Under the pieces are notes generated by a model. It searched no databases and was not told the origin of the DNA. It saw only the letters and a program-made list of their open reading frames with translations. Both the position numbers and the translations under genes were made by a program. A stretch of DNA of 7,883 bases from CAZSPL01 sp964608735 (GTDB taxonomy: Bacteria > JAJVIF01 > JAPKYR01 > CAZSPL01), in NCBI GenBank assembly GCA_964608735.1, contig CAZSPL010000192.1:1-7883 (forward strand), given 5' to 3'. Numbering within the stretch: position 1 is the first letter of the stretch; every line of letters begins with the position of its first letter. Positions 1 to 5,681 of this stretch are shown in pieces.

Positions 1-162
1 ATTGACAGCGCGTCCGCCACCGTCCGAGCTAGCGTTCGCGGCGCCCTCGCGCAGGCCGCGGCAGCCATACGCAGGGTATCGCTTGGGGCGGTGCGACCGG
101 CCCCGATGGTGAGCGGATTCGTCACGGACCTGTTCCGCAGCCGCGACGAGCTGCTCCGATGA
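1..162 (+). CDS. C-terminal end of an unidentified protein (5' end outside window)
   Basis: Frame 1 is open from the first base to a TGA at 160-162, giving 53 residues rich in Ala and Arg and ending in SRDELLR. Third codon positions are mostly G or C, as in the two genes that follow on the same strand, which favours real coding. I do not recognise the family; no catalytic motif or membrane segment is visible in this fragment. It is followed by a 195-base spacer before the lipoprotein gene. It could also be chance open frame in GC-rich DNA, so confidence is limited. Confidence 0.4.
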   Translation: MDSASATVRASVRGALAQAAAAIRRVSLGAVRPAPMVSGFVTDLFRSRDELLR

Positions 163-357
163 CATTCGGTTCGTCGTGATCTGCATCAATCAGAATGACG
201 GTCCAAGGGGCGGTGCGAACTGACTTCCGCGTCGAACCGGCAGCAGACATCCCCAAGGGCGGAGGAAACGCGCCTCGCCCTGCCGGCGAACCGTCTGGCG
301 CGAACGTTGCTTGGTACCGGCTGGGCGTGCCGACTGCCAGGCACCCATGGAGGAGCA
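163..357. other. Spacer upstream of the lipoprotein-OmpA pair
   Basis: This stretch presumably holds the promoter and 5' leader of the two-gene lipoprotein operon. I see no convincing -35/-10 pair, as expected where GC-rich promoters depart from the consensus. Open frames crossing it continue out of frame into the lipoprotein gene and lack a ribosome binding site, so I do not count them as genes. Confidence 0.3.
349..355 (+). promoter_or_regulatory. Ribosome binding site fixing the lipoprotein start
   Basis: GGAGGAG lies two bases before the ATG at 358 (about five bases from the GGAGG core). It supports that ATG over the upstream in-frame ATG at 307, which has no such site and would place 17 residues before the signal peptide. 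Confidence 0.7.
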
Positions 358-714
358 ATGAACACGAGATTTGGATTCTCAGCAATAATCGTACTGTCAC
401 TGGTTGCAGGCTGTGGCCGGACCGTGATGTCCCCGCCGAAGCTCGTGGCCACGGAGGGCTCCGTACGGGGCGCTGAAGAGGTCGGCGCCAGCGACGAGCC
501 GGAAGCGGGTCTACAGCTGAAGCTCGCTCAGGATCAGCTCGCCAAAGCCAAGGTCCTCAGCAAACAAGGGAACGGAGAGGAGGCAGACCGCTTGCTCGCA
601 CGCGCGGAGGTGGACGCCGACCTCGCGATCGCCCTCACCAACGAAGCTTCGACGCGGCGTGCCGCAGAAGTCGTGGCTTCCGATGTCCGAGAGGCAAAGG
701 AACAGAGACAGTGA
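358..714 (+). CDS. DUF4398-type envelope lipoprotein
   Basis: The 118-residue product begins with a classic lipoprotein signal: positively charged MNTRF, a hydrophobic stretch at residues 5-16, and lipobox LVAGC with the acylated cysteine at residue 19. The mature part is Ala/Glu/Lys-rich and probably helical (about residues 45-118), with alternating acidic and basic residues. This matches the DUF4398 family, small helical lipoproteins usually encoded just before an OmpA-family protein; the molecular role is not established. Its TGA overlaps the GTG start of the next gene in GTGA, implying translational coupling. A peptidoglycan- or outer-membrane-associated structural role beside the OmpA partner is inference. 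The start at 358 is chosen for its ribosome binding site and signal peptide. Confidence 0.8.
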   Translation: MNTRFGFSAIIVLSLVAGCGRTVMSPPKLVATEGSVRGAEEVGASDEPEAGLQLKLAQDQLAKAKVLSKQGNGEEADRLLARAEVDADLAIALTNEASTRRAAEVVASDVREAKEQRQ

Positions 715-1796
715 CAAACCCGAATCAAGCACTTTTCCGTGGCGCTTTCACCGCACTCGCGCTGACCACGTTTCTCCTCACTGGTGCCTGCGGGGCGGCT
801 GCGACACCGCAGCCGTTGCTCGATGCCCGCGCCAGCTACAAGACCGCCGCTGAGGGTCCCGCTGGGCGGCTGACGCCCGCGGAGTTGGTGGACGCGAAGC
901 AAGCTCTCGACGAGGCAGAGCAAAGCTTCGAGGACGACGGTGCTTCCGACGAGACACTCGACGCGGCCTACATCGCCCAGCGCCGTGCGCAGATCGCGAA
1001 TGCCCGCGGTGGCATCGCGGAAGCCGAGGAGGCCGCCATGCTTGGCAAAGCGGAGCTTGCCATGGTGCAGGAGGGCCGTCTGCAGAATGCCGAGTCCGCT
1101 CTCACGGCCACGCGAGGCCAGGTCGAGCGAAAGGACAGACAACTCGCCGCGACGGACGCGGAGCTGCGGGCGACGGACCGGGCACTCGCCTCGGAAAAGG
1201 AGGGTCGGGCGGAGGCGGAACGTCGCGCCCAGGACGCCATGAACAAGCTCGCGTTGGCCGGTTCCCTGGCCGTGAAGGACGAACCGCGCGGTACCGTCAT
1301 CACGCTACCCAGCAATGTTCTGTTCGCAACGGGGAAGTCCGAGCTCCTGTGGGGCGCGAAGAGCAAGCTCGACGCGGTCGCCGTGGCGCTCAAGGACCAG
1401 CCCGACGTAGACATCGTGGTGGAGGGGCACACGGACAGTCAGGGAACACCAGAGAACAACATCCAGCTCGCCAAGCGGCGGGGCGAGTCCGTGCGCGCGT
1501 ACCTTCAATCCAAGGGCGTCCCAGGGGGACAGCTCTCCTCCGTCGGGATCGGCGAGGGTCGGCCCGTTGGAGACAACGAGACCACCGAGGGTCGCGCGCA
1601 GAAATCATACGGCATACAAGTGGCGAAACTCGCGGGACTTCCGAAGGCGGTCGTCGATCGCGCGGCGGATATCATGAAAGTCATCGAAGCATCCGGAGTT
1701 TCCCCTGATATAATCGCGATGTCTGCGCGCGAGAATCTGCCATCGAAGGTGAAATTGAAGAAGGATGAAGGGCAGACCGGGTTGTTCGAGGAATAG
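711..1796 (+). CDS. OmpA-family lipoprotein whose last residues are replaced by a MutS tail (chimeric ORF)
   Basis: The GTG start overlaps the previous stop by four bases, with AAGGA nine bases upstream. Residues 1-27 form a lipoprotein-like signal (hydrophobic 12-23, TGAC with Cys27). Residues 30-185 are a DUF4398-like region and an Ala/Glu/Arg-rich coiled coil. Residues about 190-297 are an OmpA C-terminal (PF00691) peptidoglycan-binding domain, with GHTD (H240-D242) and LAKRRGESV (R257 likely the meso-diaminopimelate-binding Arg). After GRAQ (residue 297) an OmpA domain would end within about ten residues as NRRVEI; instead the frame continues KSYGIQVAKLAGLP, a conserved MutS C-terminal motif, for 64 residues to a TAG. 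Composition also changes at this point. I regard residues 1-297 as the near-complete OmpA protein and the rest as foreign sequence joined in frame; an expressed fusion is unlikely. Confidence 0.8.
   Translation: MTNPNQALFRGAFTALALTTFLLTGACGAAATPQPLLDARASYKTAAEGPAGRLTPAELVDAKQALDEAEQSFEDDGASDETLDAAYIAQRRAQIANARGGIAEAEEAAMLGKAELAMVQEGRLQNAESALTATRGQVERKDRQLAATDAELRATDRALASEKEGRAEAERRAQDAMNKLALAGSLAVKDEPRGTVITLPSNVLFATGKSELLWGAKSKLDAVAVALKDQPDVDIVVEGHTDSQGTPENNIQLAKRRGESVRAYLQSKGVPGGQLSSVGIGEGRPVGDNETTEGRAQKSYGIQVAKLAGLPKAVVDRAADIMKVIEASGVSPDIIAMSARENLPSKVKLKKDEGQTGLFEE
1599..1607. other. Chimeric junction between OmpA and mutS sequence
   Basis: Homology to OmpA ends at the CAG codon 1599-1601 and homology to MutS begins at AAA/TCA 1602-1607. 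Bases left of it are strongly GC-biased; bases right of it are less so and use ATA for Ile freely. No repeat, integrase or att-like site lies here, which fits a blunt or microhomology join. Confidence 0.7.
1602..1796 (+). pseudogene. mutS: 3' fragment of mutS (last about 64 codons)
   Basis: The translation KSYGIQVAKLAGLPKAVV followed by DRAADIMKVIEAS matches the end of the MutS ATPase domain, where S(F/Y)GI-VA-LAG-P--V--RA--I is strongly conserved. After a short linker the protein ends QTGLFEE; QTGLF fits the Q-x-x-L-F beta-clamp-binding peptide found near the C terminus of MutS. The roughly 800 residues expected upstream (mismatch recognition, Walker A and B) are absent, because OmpA coding sequence occupies that place. 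The stop is followed at once by the next ATG, so the 3' end is intact in its native context. It may be an intact mutS in the source genome, truncated here by a chimeric join. Identity of the fragment is secure; the cause of truncation is inferred. Confidence 0.8.
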
Positions 1797-2084
1797 ATGA
1801 CGGACAGCGTGACAGATAAAAAGGTCGATGAAGGAAGCACGACGCATACCATCGAGCGAAACGCTTTGTTGAAAGCCTGGGCGTGGGCTATCGGCAAGGT
1901 AATCGTTGTATGGGGAGCCCTCGCGGCGTTTTTCGCGTCAGCGACAGTCTGCCCTTTCTGCGGCAACCAGGGATGCCCCACCGGAGCGGGGTTGTACGCT
2001 ACGATACTCACGGTCATCTACGGCATAACCCGCTTCAGGCGCGGTGTCGCCGTAAGGAATCCCCACCAGCACAAGCATGAATAA
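1797..2084 (+). CDS. Small two-helix membrane protein with a Cys cluster and His-rich tail
   Basis: The 95-residue protein starts at the ATG immediately after the mutS TAG, with GAGG five bases upstream inside mutS, so it is probably translationally coupled to mutS in its native operon. Residues 1-30 are polar. A hydrophobic helix runs at about 32-51 and a second at 64-80. Between them lies CPFCGNQGCPTG, with Cys52, Cys55 and Cys60 at the membrane edge. The tail after RFRR is NPHQHKHE, with three His residues. I do not recognise a named family. A CxxC plus third Cys and a His-rich tail could bind metal or form disulphides, but this is inference. The positive RFRR after helix 2 suggests a cytoplasmic C terminus. 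Confidence 0.6.
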   Translation: MTDSVTDKKVDEGSTTHTIERNALLKAWAWAIGKVIVVWGALAAFFASATVCPFCGNQGCPTGAGLYATILTVIYGITRFRRGVAVRNPHQHKHE

Positions 2085-2124
2085 ATTGCGCCCGATGTGA
2101 ATCGCCCTGAAGCCGCATTTCGCT

Positions 2125-2130
2125 TATAAT
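2125..2130 (+). promoter_or_regulatory. Possible -10 element (TATAAT) before the Nudix gene
   Basis: A perfect TATAAT lies 8 bases before the ATG at 2138. No good -35 hexamer is present at 16-18 bases upstream. The predicted transcript start near 2137 would make the 2138 start leaderless, or leave about 22 untranslated bases before the in-frame ATG at 2159. The site is plausible but unproven. Confidence 0.35.
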
Positions 2131-2137
2131 TCCATGC

Positions 2138-2734
2138 ATGCCTTACAACGCCGCTGAAATGATTTACTGCGTCCCCGACCGCGAAGTCAGGAAAATGAAA
2201 ATCACCGAGCCGTACCATCCTGACCCGCCGCTTCCGATTCTCGCGAAGCTGATGGGGCTCGCATCGTTCCAGATGCGCGGCGCGGTCGAGGAAGATGAAC
2301 AATGGCGGCAGCTCATTCCATATGTCGTGACTCGATGCGACGGCAAGGTGCTCATGCTTGAGCGGCTTCCGTCACAGGGCGAAGCGCGGCTGCATAACCT
2401 GCTGTCCATCGGCGTCGGCGGGCATGCGAACCCGACAGATTCACTGAACGGCGGACGGAATATCCTCGAAAACGCCATGTGGCGCGAGATGAAAGAGGAA
2501 CTGAATTTCGACGTCAAGCCTTCGGTGAAGCTTGTCGGCCTGATAAATTTTCGCGGCGATGCGGTGGCGCGTGTGCATCTCGGCATCACGTATATCGCCG
2601 ATTTCGCATGCAACCCCGCGATACGCGAGGTGGATAAGATGTCGGGGAAATTCATATCGCCCGAGGAATTGACATCATATTACAGCCGCATGGAAGGATG
2701 GTCGAGGGTACTGGTGGATAATCTATCATTCTGA
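2138..2734 (+). CDS. Nudix hydrolase family protein
   Basis: The 198-residue protein carries a Nudix fold signature. IPYVVTRCDGKVLMLER (residues 60-76) fits the first strands, followed by IGVGGHANPTD (91-101) and REMKEELNF (116-124), which matches the REUxEExGU metal-binding helix except that the glycine is Asn123. G95 to R116 is 21 residues apart, against 14 in the canonical GX5EX7REUXEEXGU box, so the loop carries about seven extra residues and the first Glu has shifted (E111). Nudix enzymes hydrolyse nucleoside diphosphates linked to another group; the substrate here cannot be read from sequence. Neither ATG 2138 nor ATG 2159 (MIYCVPDREV) has a clear Shine-Dalgarno site; the shorter start fits a compact N terminus equally well. 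A 53-base gap separates it from the previous gene, so it may be its own unit. Confidence 0.75.
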   Translation: MPYNAAEMIYCVPDREVRKMKITEPYHPDPPLPILAKLMGLASFQMRGAVEEDEQWRQLIPYVVTRCDGKVLMLERLPSQGEARLHNLLSIGVGGHANPTDSLNGGRNILENAMWREMKEELNFDVKPSVKLVGLINFRGDAVARVHLGITYIADFACNPAIREVDKMSGKFISPEELTSYYSRMEGWSRVLVDNLSF

Positions 2735-2738
2735 TTCG

Positions 2739-2803
2739 AAGCGCGCTTGCGTCATCCTCGCATTTTATTCTAACTATAAGCGCGGTTGCGTTATCCTCGC
2801 ATT
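2739..2803. repeat. Imperfect direct repeat, two 26-base copies
   Basis: Copies at 2739-2764 and 2778-2803 begin AAGCGCG and end ATCCTCGCATT. They differ at two positions and have a period of 39 bases. The TCATCCTCGCATT part resembles the units of the tandem array further right, suggesting a common origin. Confidence 0.6.
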
Positions 2804-2857
2804 CAGAATCACTCAATTGATAATTCATTAATCCGGGATCACGAACCATAGGAGGTC

Positions 2858-3077
2858 CGGGTGGCACCCCTTTACCGCAATGCTCCTCGTCAAGCGCGCA
2901 TGAATGATGATAAATCCCATGCACTGGGAAACGCCATAAGGCTTCAAGATACACTCAGGAGCATTGCGGGAAAGGGGTGGCCTCGCTCGTTGCCCGTTGC
3001 GCCACCCCTTTCCCGCGCAATAGGCTTTGTTGATGAGTCGAGAGTATTCTTTAAGCGCGGTAACGGGGTGCCACCCG
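2858..3077. repeat. Nested inverted-repeat island (four copies of one motif in alternating orientation)
   Basis: The outer arms, 2858-2878 and 3057-3077, are 21-base inverted repeats with one mismatch, starting CGGGTGGCACCCC. Inside, 2963-2981 pairs with 3001-3021 (19 base pairs with a two-base bulge and a 19-base loop). In addition CCGCAATGCTCC at 2875-2886 is inverted at 2958-2969. The four arms are versions of one roughly 20-25 base motif, CACCCCTTT-CCGCAATGC, in +,-,+,- order. The 220-base unit with inverted ends looks like a non-autonomous palindromic or MITE-like element; no target-site duplication is evident. Confidence 0.65.
2963..3021. repeat. Strong hairpin inside the repeat island
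   Basis: The left arm 2963-2981 (ATTGCGGGAAAGGGGTGGC) is complementary to 3001-3021 except for a two-base bulge, with a 19-base loop. No T-run follows, so it is not a typical intrinsic terminator. Confidence 0.65.
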
Positions 3078-3107
3078 TCTCCATGGGTATAAGGACACTT
3101 CATATGC

Positions 3108-3256
3108 ATTCATCCACATCCTCTTATCGTTACATCCACATCATCTTATCATTGCCTTAGCATTTAGCATGCTCTTATCTTTACCTTAGCATCCTCTCAT
3201 CCTTGCCTTAGCATTTGGCATCCTCTTATCCTTGCATCTGCATCCTCTCATCCTTG
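3108..3256. repeat. Degenerate tandem repeat array
   Basis: About six units of the form GCATCCTCTTATCCTTGCCTTA, with CTTATC/CTCATC and extra ATTTA or ATTTGG segments, follow each other with a variable spacing of about 22-30 bases. The last unit abuts the cca promoter and its TTGC contributes to the -35. Low G content and strong pyrimidine bias mark this strand. Confidence 0.6.
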
Positions 3257-3282
3257 CGCCGGTCATGGCTGTCTGCGATAAT
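3254..3282 (+). promoter_or_regulatory. Probable promoter of cca
   Basis: TTGCGC (3254-3259) and GATAAT (3277-3282) are separated by exactly 17 bases, predicting a transcript start near 3289. This lies just upstream of the AAGGA site (3293-3297) for the ATG at 3303. It excludes the in-frame TTG at 3282, which would sit inside the -10. Confidence 0.5.
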
Positions 3283-3302
3283 TGGACGGAGCAAGGACTG
3301 AT

Positions 3303-4790
3303 ATGGATGACATTCGCCAAAGGCTGCTCGCTTCATTCCCGGAGCTGAAGACATTTTCCCATGCCGCATCGAGGGAGGGCATCGGGTTCTACATCGTCGG
3401 CGGGGCGATACGCGACCTGCTCATCGGCACCGACCCGAAGGATGTCGATTTCGTTCCCGAACGCCGCGACTGCGCGCGTGCGATGGCGGAGCTGTTCGTA
3501 AGGTTCGTCGGCGGCGCGCTCGTGGAGTTCCAGTCGCACGGCGACATCTTCCGCGTCGTCTTCAAAACCCGCATCTTCGATTTCACCGAGTTACAGGGGG
3601 AGGATATCGAAGCCGACCTGAAGCGGCGCGATTTCACCATAAACGCAATGGCGCTCTGCCTCGATGACGCGGTGTCGTGCGATACGCCGCTGCATATTAT
3701 CGACCCTCTCGACGGGCGGAAGGATATCGAAAATAAAATCATCCGGCTTTGCCGCCCGGGGACATTCGATGACGACCCGCTCCGCATCATGCGCCTGTTC
3801 AGGTTCGCGTTCAAGCTCGGCTTCGAGATGGACGGCTTTTCATACAGGCTGATACCGCAGAAGATGGAATTGCTGAAGCGGGTAAGTCCCGAGCGGATAC
3901 GCGACGAGCTGATGGAGTTGATGCACATCGACAGTAGCGCAAGCGCCCTCGAAGCGATGGAAGGGGTCGGGCTGCTCACGTTCCTCTTCCCGGCGATGGA
4001 GAGCATGAAGGGATTTCCGCAGAACGATTTCCATCATCTCGATGTCTATTCGCATACAATCGCCGCGATATCTGAGTTGGAGAAACCATCGCTGTTCGAA
4101 TCCCCGCGGCTGGCGCCGTTCAAAGAGCGCGCGATGGAGCACATACATACGAAATTTAACACCGGGAGAAGCCGCCTGGGCTTGATGAAACTCGCGCTGC
4201 TGTTTCACGACCTCGGCAAACCGGCATCGGCATCGTATGACGAAACCGGCAGGCTGCATTTCATCGGGCATGAGAAGATAAGCGACACCGTGGCGAGGGA
4301 ATACCTCAACTGGCTTCGGCTTTCGAGGCGTGAGATAAGTTTCGTGCTGGGGCTTATCAAGGGACACATGCGCCCGGGGCAGATAAGTCCGGATTCGAAG
4401 AATCTTCACAGGCAGGTGTACCGCTACTTCCGCGAATTCGGCGCGGACGGCATCGACCTGGCGATATTGAGCATCGCCGACCGGCTCGCGGCGCGGGGTC
4501 CGGCGGTATCGGATGAGATGGTGGATAATGAATACGCCATATGCGCCGAACTGCTCGACACATTCTTCAACCGCTCGCAGCTCATCGCGCGTCCGGAGAA
4601 GTTTATAAGCGGACGTCAGCTCATCGACGACCTCGGCGTCGCGCCCGGCCCGCGCGTGGGCATACTCCTCGACCGTATCGAGGAAGCGCAGGTGGATGGT
4701 CGTGTGACCGATTTCGACAGCGCGGTCGCCTACGCGAAGCAGCTCATATCCCGCTTCGAAAGCGAGGGAGAGAGCACGCCCCCGAATTGA
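3303..4790 (+). CDS. cca: CCA-adding tRNA nucleotidyltransferase with HD domain
   Basis: The 495-residue protein adds or repairs the 3' CCA of tRNAs using CTP and ATP. Class II nucleotidyltransferase motifs appear in order: GGAIRDLLIG (33-42), catalytic D47-V-D49, RRDFTINAMA (108-117), the nucleotide-selecting DDPLRIMRLFRFAFKLGF (157-174, with Asp in place of the usual Glu), and ERIRDEL (197-203). A phosphohydrolase-type HD domain follows, with HHLDVYSHT (244-252), the metal pair H302-D303 in FHDLGK, and GHEKIS (322-327). The C-terminal ISGRQLIDDLGVAPGPRVG followed by a helical stretch is the usual tail of bacterial HD-containing CCA enzymes. ATG 3303 has AAGGA five bases upstream and is preferred to the TTG at 3282. 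The initiator tRNA gene lies 83 bases downstream. The enzyme could be a poly(A) polymerase paralogue, but the HD architecture favours CCA addition. Confidence 0.93.
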   Translation: MDDIRQRLLASFPELKTFSHAASREGIGFYIVGGAIRDLLIGTDPKDVDFVPERRDCARAMAELFVRFVGGALVEFQSHGDIFRVVFKTRIFDFTELQGEDIEADLKRRDFTINAMALCLDDAVSCDTPLHIIDPLDGRKDIENKIIRLCRPGTFDDDPLRIMRLFRFAFKLGFEMDGFSYRLIPQKMELLKRVSPERIRDELMELMHIDSSASALEAMEGVGLLTFLFPAMESMKGFPQNDFHHLDVYSHTIAAISELEKPSLFESPRLAPFKERAMEHIHTKFNTGRSRLGLMKLALLFHDLGKPASASYDETGRLHFIGHEKISDTVAREYLNWLRLSRREISFVLGLIKGHMRPGQISPDSKNLHRQVYRYFREFGADGIDLAILSIADRLAARGPAVSDEMVDNEYAICAELLDTFFNRSQLIARPEKFISGRQLIDDLGVAPGPRVGILLDRIEEAQVDGRVTDFDSAVAYAKQLISRFESEGESTPPN

Positions 4791-4828
4791 TTCCCCTCAA
4801 TTTCTCCACGTATGCCGCCGATTGTTAT

Positions 4829-4857
4829 TTGAAAAGGCGCGTTCAATCTGGTATGAT
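4829..4857 (+). promoter_or_regulatory. Promoter of the initiator tRNA gene
   Basis: TTGAAA (4829-4834) and TATGAT (4852-4857) are 17 bases apart, close to the sigma-70-type consensus. The predicted start near 4864 gives a leader of about ten bases before the tRNA. The tRNA is therefore probably transcribed independently of cca. Confidence 0.75.
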
Positions 4858-4873
4858 GCTTCGTTCATTGCGA

Positions 4874-4949
<76 letters not shown>

Positions 4950-4962
4950 AACCGAATTTTCG

Positions 4963-4987
4963 ACAACCCGGACCGGGTTGTTTTTTA
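4963..4987 (+). terminator. Intrinsic terminator of the tRNA gene
   Basis: ACAACCC (4963-4969) pairs with GGGTTGT (4975-4981) around GGACC, directly followed by a run of T (4981-4986). It lies 13 bases after the tRNA CCA. The T-run contains the stop codon of the convergent phosphatase gene, so the hairpin also lies immediately beyond that gene and may slow transcription from both sides. Confidence 0.85.
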
Positions 4988-5482
4988 TTCAGCGAATTTG
5001 AATGTGAGCAGTTTTTCAGCCACCTGCAGGCCTATGTCGCTCAGCTCAGCGTAGAGCGTTAGTTTTTCATTGTCGCTGTGCCCCCCGGCATCCTCGATGA
5101 TGGCTTCGCTGTCACTGATATCCTCAGCATACGGGTCCAGCCCCCTGAGAAATCCACGCACCGTCATGATGCGTCCGGCAAGCTCGGGCCATGTAACGAG
5201 AAGCAAGTCCTTCATATACATCTCGGCGACGAGGACCAGGTCGGACTGGGCATGCTCCCGGTTGAACGGCGTGGAGCAATGCCCCTCGATTTCGTCGGCC
5301 GGGATGCCGGTTTTGAGCAGGAATTCCGCCCTCAGCGGGTTGATACATCCCCCCTGGCTCAGCCCGGCGGAGGTTACGCGGATATCATCCCTGCCCATCC
5401 TGCGCAGGTGGAATGCCGTCACAAGCTCGAGATGGGCGCTGCGTCCCTCGTTCCACTGGCATACGAAACATACGGTGTGCAT
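4985..5482 (-). CDS. Low-molecular-weight protein-tyrosine-phosphatase / arsenate-reductase-like protein
   Basis: The 165-residue protein begins VCFVCQWNEGRS: a hydrophobic strand then the phosphate-binding loop C8-x5-R14-S15, with Cys8 the nucleophile. The general-acid motif D116-P117 appears in LDPYAEDI, and SDLVLVAEMYMKDLL (80-94) matches the conserved middle of the fold. Members hydrolyse phosphotyrosine or reduce arsenate by a cysteine thiol cycle. The loop has W10 and G13 where classical enzymes have Gly and Cys (CxGNxCRS), so the substrate is uncertain. Extra cysteines at 46 and 69 are present, but no clear arsenate-reductase Cys pair. GGGAG lies six bases before the ATG. It is convergent with the tRNA gene, and its stop lies within the tRNA terminator T-run. 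Confidence 0.8.
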   Translation of the reverse strand: MHTVCFVCQWNEGRSAHLELVTAFHLRRMGRDDIRVTSAGLSQGGCINPLRAEFLLKTGIPADEIEGHCSTPFNREHAQSDLVLVAEMYMKDLLLVTWPELAGRIMTVRGFLRGLDPYAEDISDSEAIIEDAGGHSDNEKLTLYAELSDIGLQVAEKLLTFKFAE

Positions 5483-5516
5483 CGTTCTCCCTTTTTAACA
5501 TAATATTAGAACGACT

Positions 5517-5522
5517 ATTATA
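5517..5522 (-). promoter_or_regulatory. Probable -10 element for the phosphatase gene
   Basis: On the minus strand this reads TATAAT, 34 bases before the ATG, giving a leader of roughly 28 bases that contains the ribosome binding site. The matching -35 position falls at the edge of the repeat island and is not consensus-like. Confidence 0.45.
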
Positions 5523-5629
5523 CCCCAGCACAACGCATAAATGGGTGGCACGCTTAGACTTGGCCTGCCTCACTGCATTGAGACAGGCGAATCCAAGCGT
5601 GTTTCAGGATTTCGTTTAAGATGAGAGGA

Positions 5630-5681
5630 CACGCTTAGAGTCCGCAAATGCATAGACATGCATTTGCCAAGTCTAAGCGTG
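5630..5681. repeat. Long hairpin
   Basis: GCAAATGCAT (5644-5653) and ATGCATTTGC (5658-5667) form a perfect ten-base stem with loop AGAC. Beyond a four-base internal mismatch, CACGCTTAGA (5630-5639) pairs with TCTAAGCGTG (5672-5681). Confidence 0.65.

Larger units (their letters stand above)
2735..3302. other. Repeat-rich intergenic region between the Nudix and cca genes
   Basis: These 568 bases contain no supported gene. They hold a 26-base imperfect direct repeat pair (2739-2803), a nested inverted-repeat island (2858-3077), a degenerate tandem array of CATCCTCTTATCCTTGC-like units (3108-3256), and the cca promoter at the end. The frames open across it read through the repeats and are not convincing. 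Confidence 0.6.

Noticed and set aside
195..476. 93-codon frame overlapping the lipoprotein start
   Set aside because: No ribosome binding site, no recognisable product, and out of frame with the well-supported lipoprotein.
534..1432. Long minus-strand frames opposite the OmpA gene
   Set aside because: Expected mirror frames of GC-rich coding sequence; products are low-complexity Ser/Ala/Arg-rich.
2861..3160. GTG-started open frame of 99 codons with a good AGGAGGT upstream
   Set aside because: It runs through all arms of the inverted-repeat island and into the tandem array. The product has no recognisable domain, and its apparent motifs (GKGWP, NGVPP) are translated repeats.
3282..3302. TTG start 21 bases upstream of the cca ATG
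   Set aside because: The TTG overlaps the predicted -10 element, and the ATG at 3303 has a well-spaced AAGGA.
4785..4802. AATTGA/TCAATT hairpin at the cca stop
   Set aside because: A six-base AT stem without a T-run is too weak to call a terminator.
5070..5503. Two long plus-strand frames opposite the phosphatase gene
   Set aside because: Antisense shadows; the minus-strand frame has the phosphatase motifs and a ribosome binding site.
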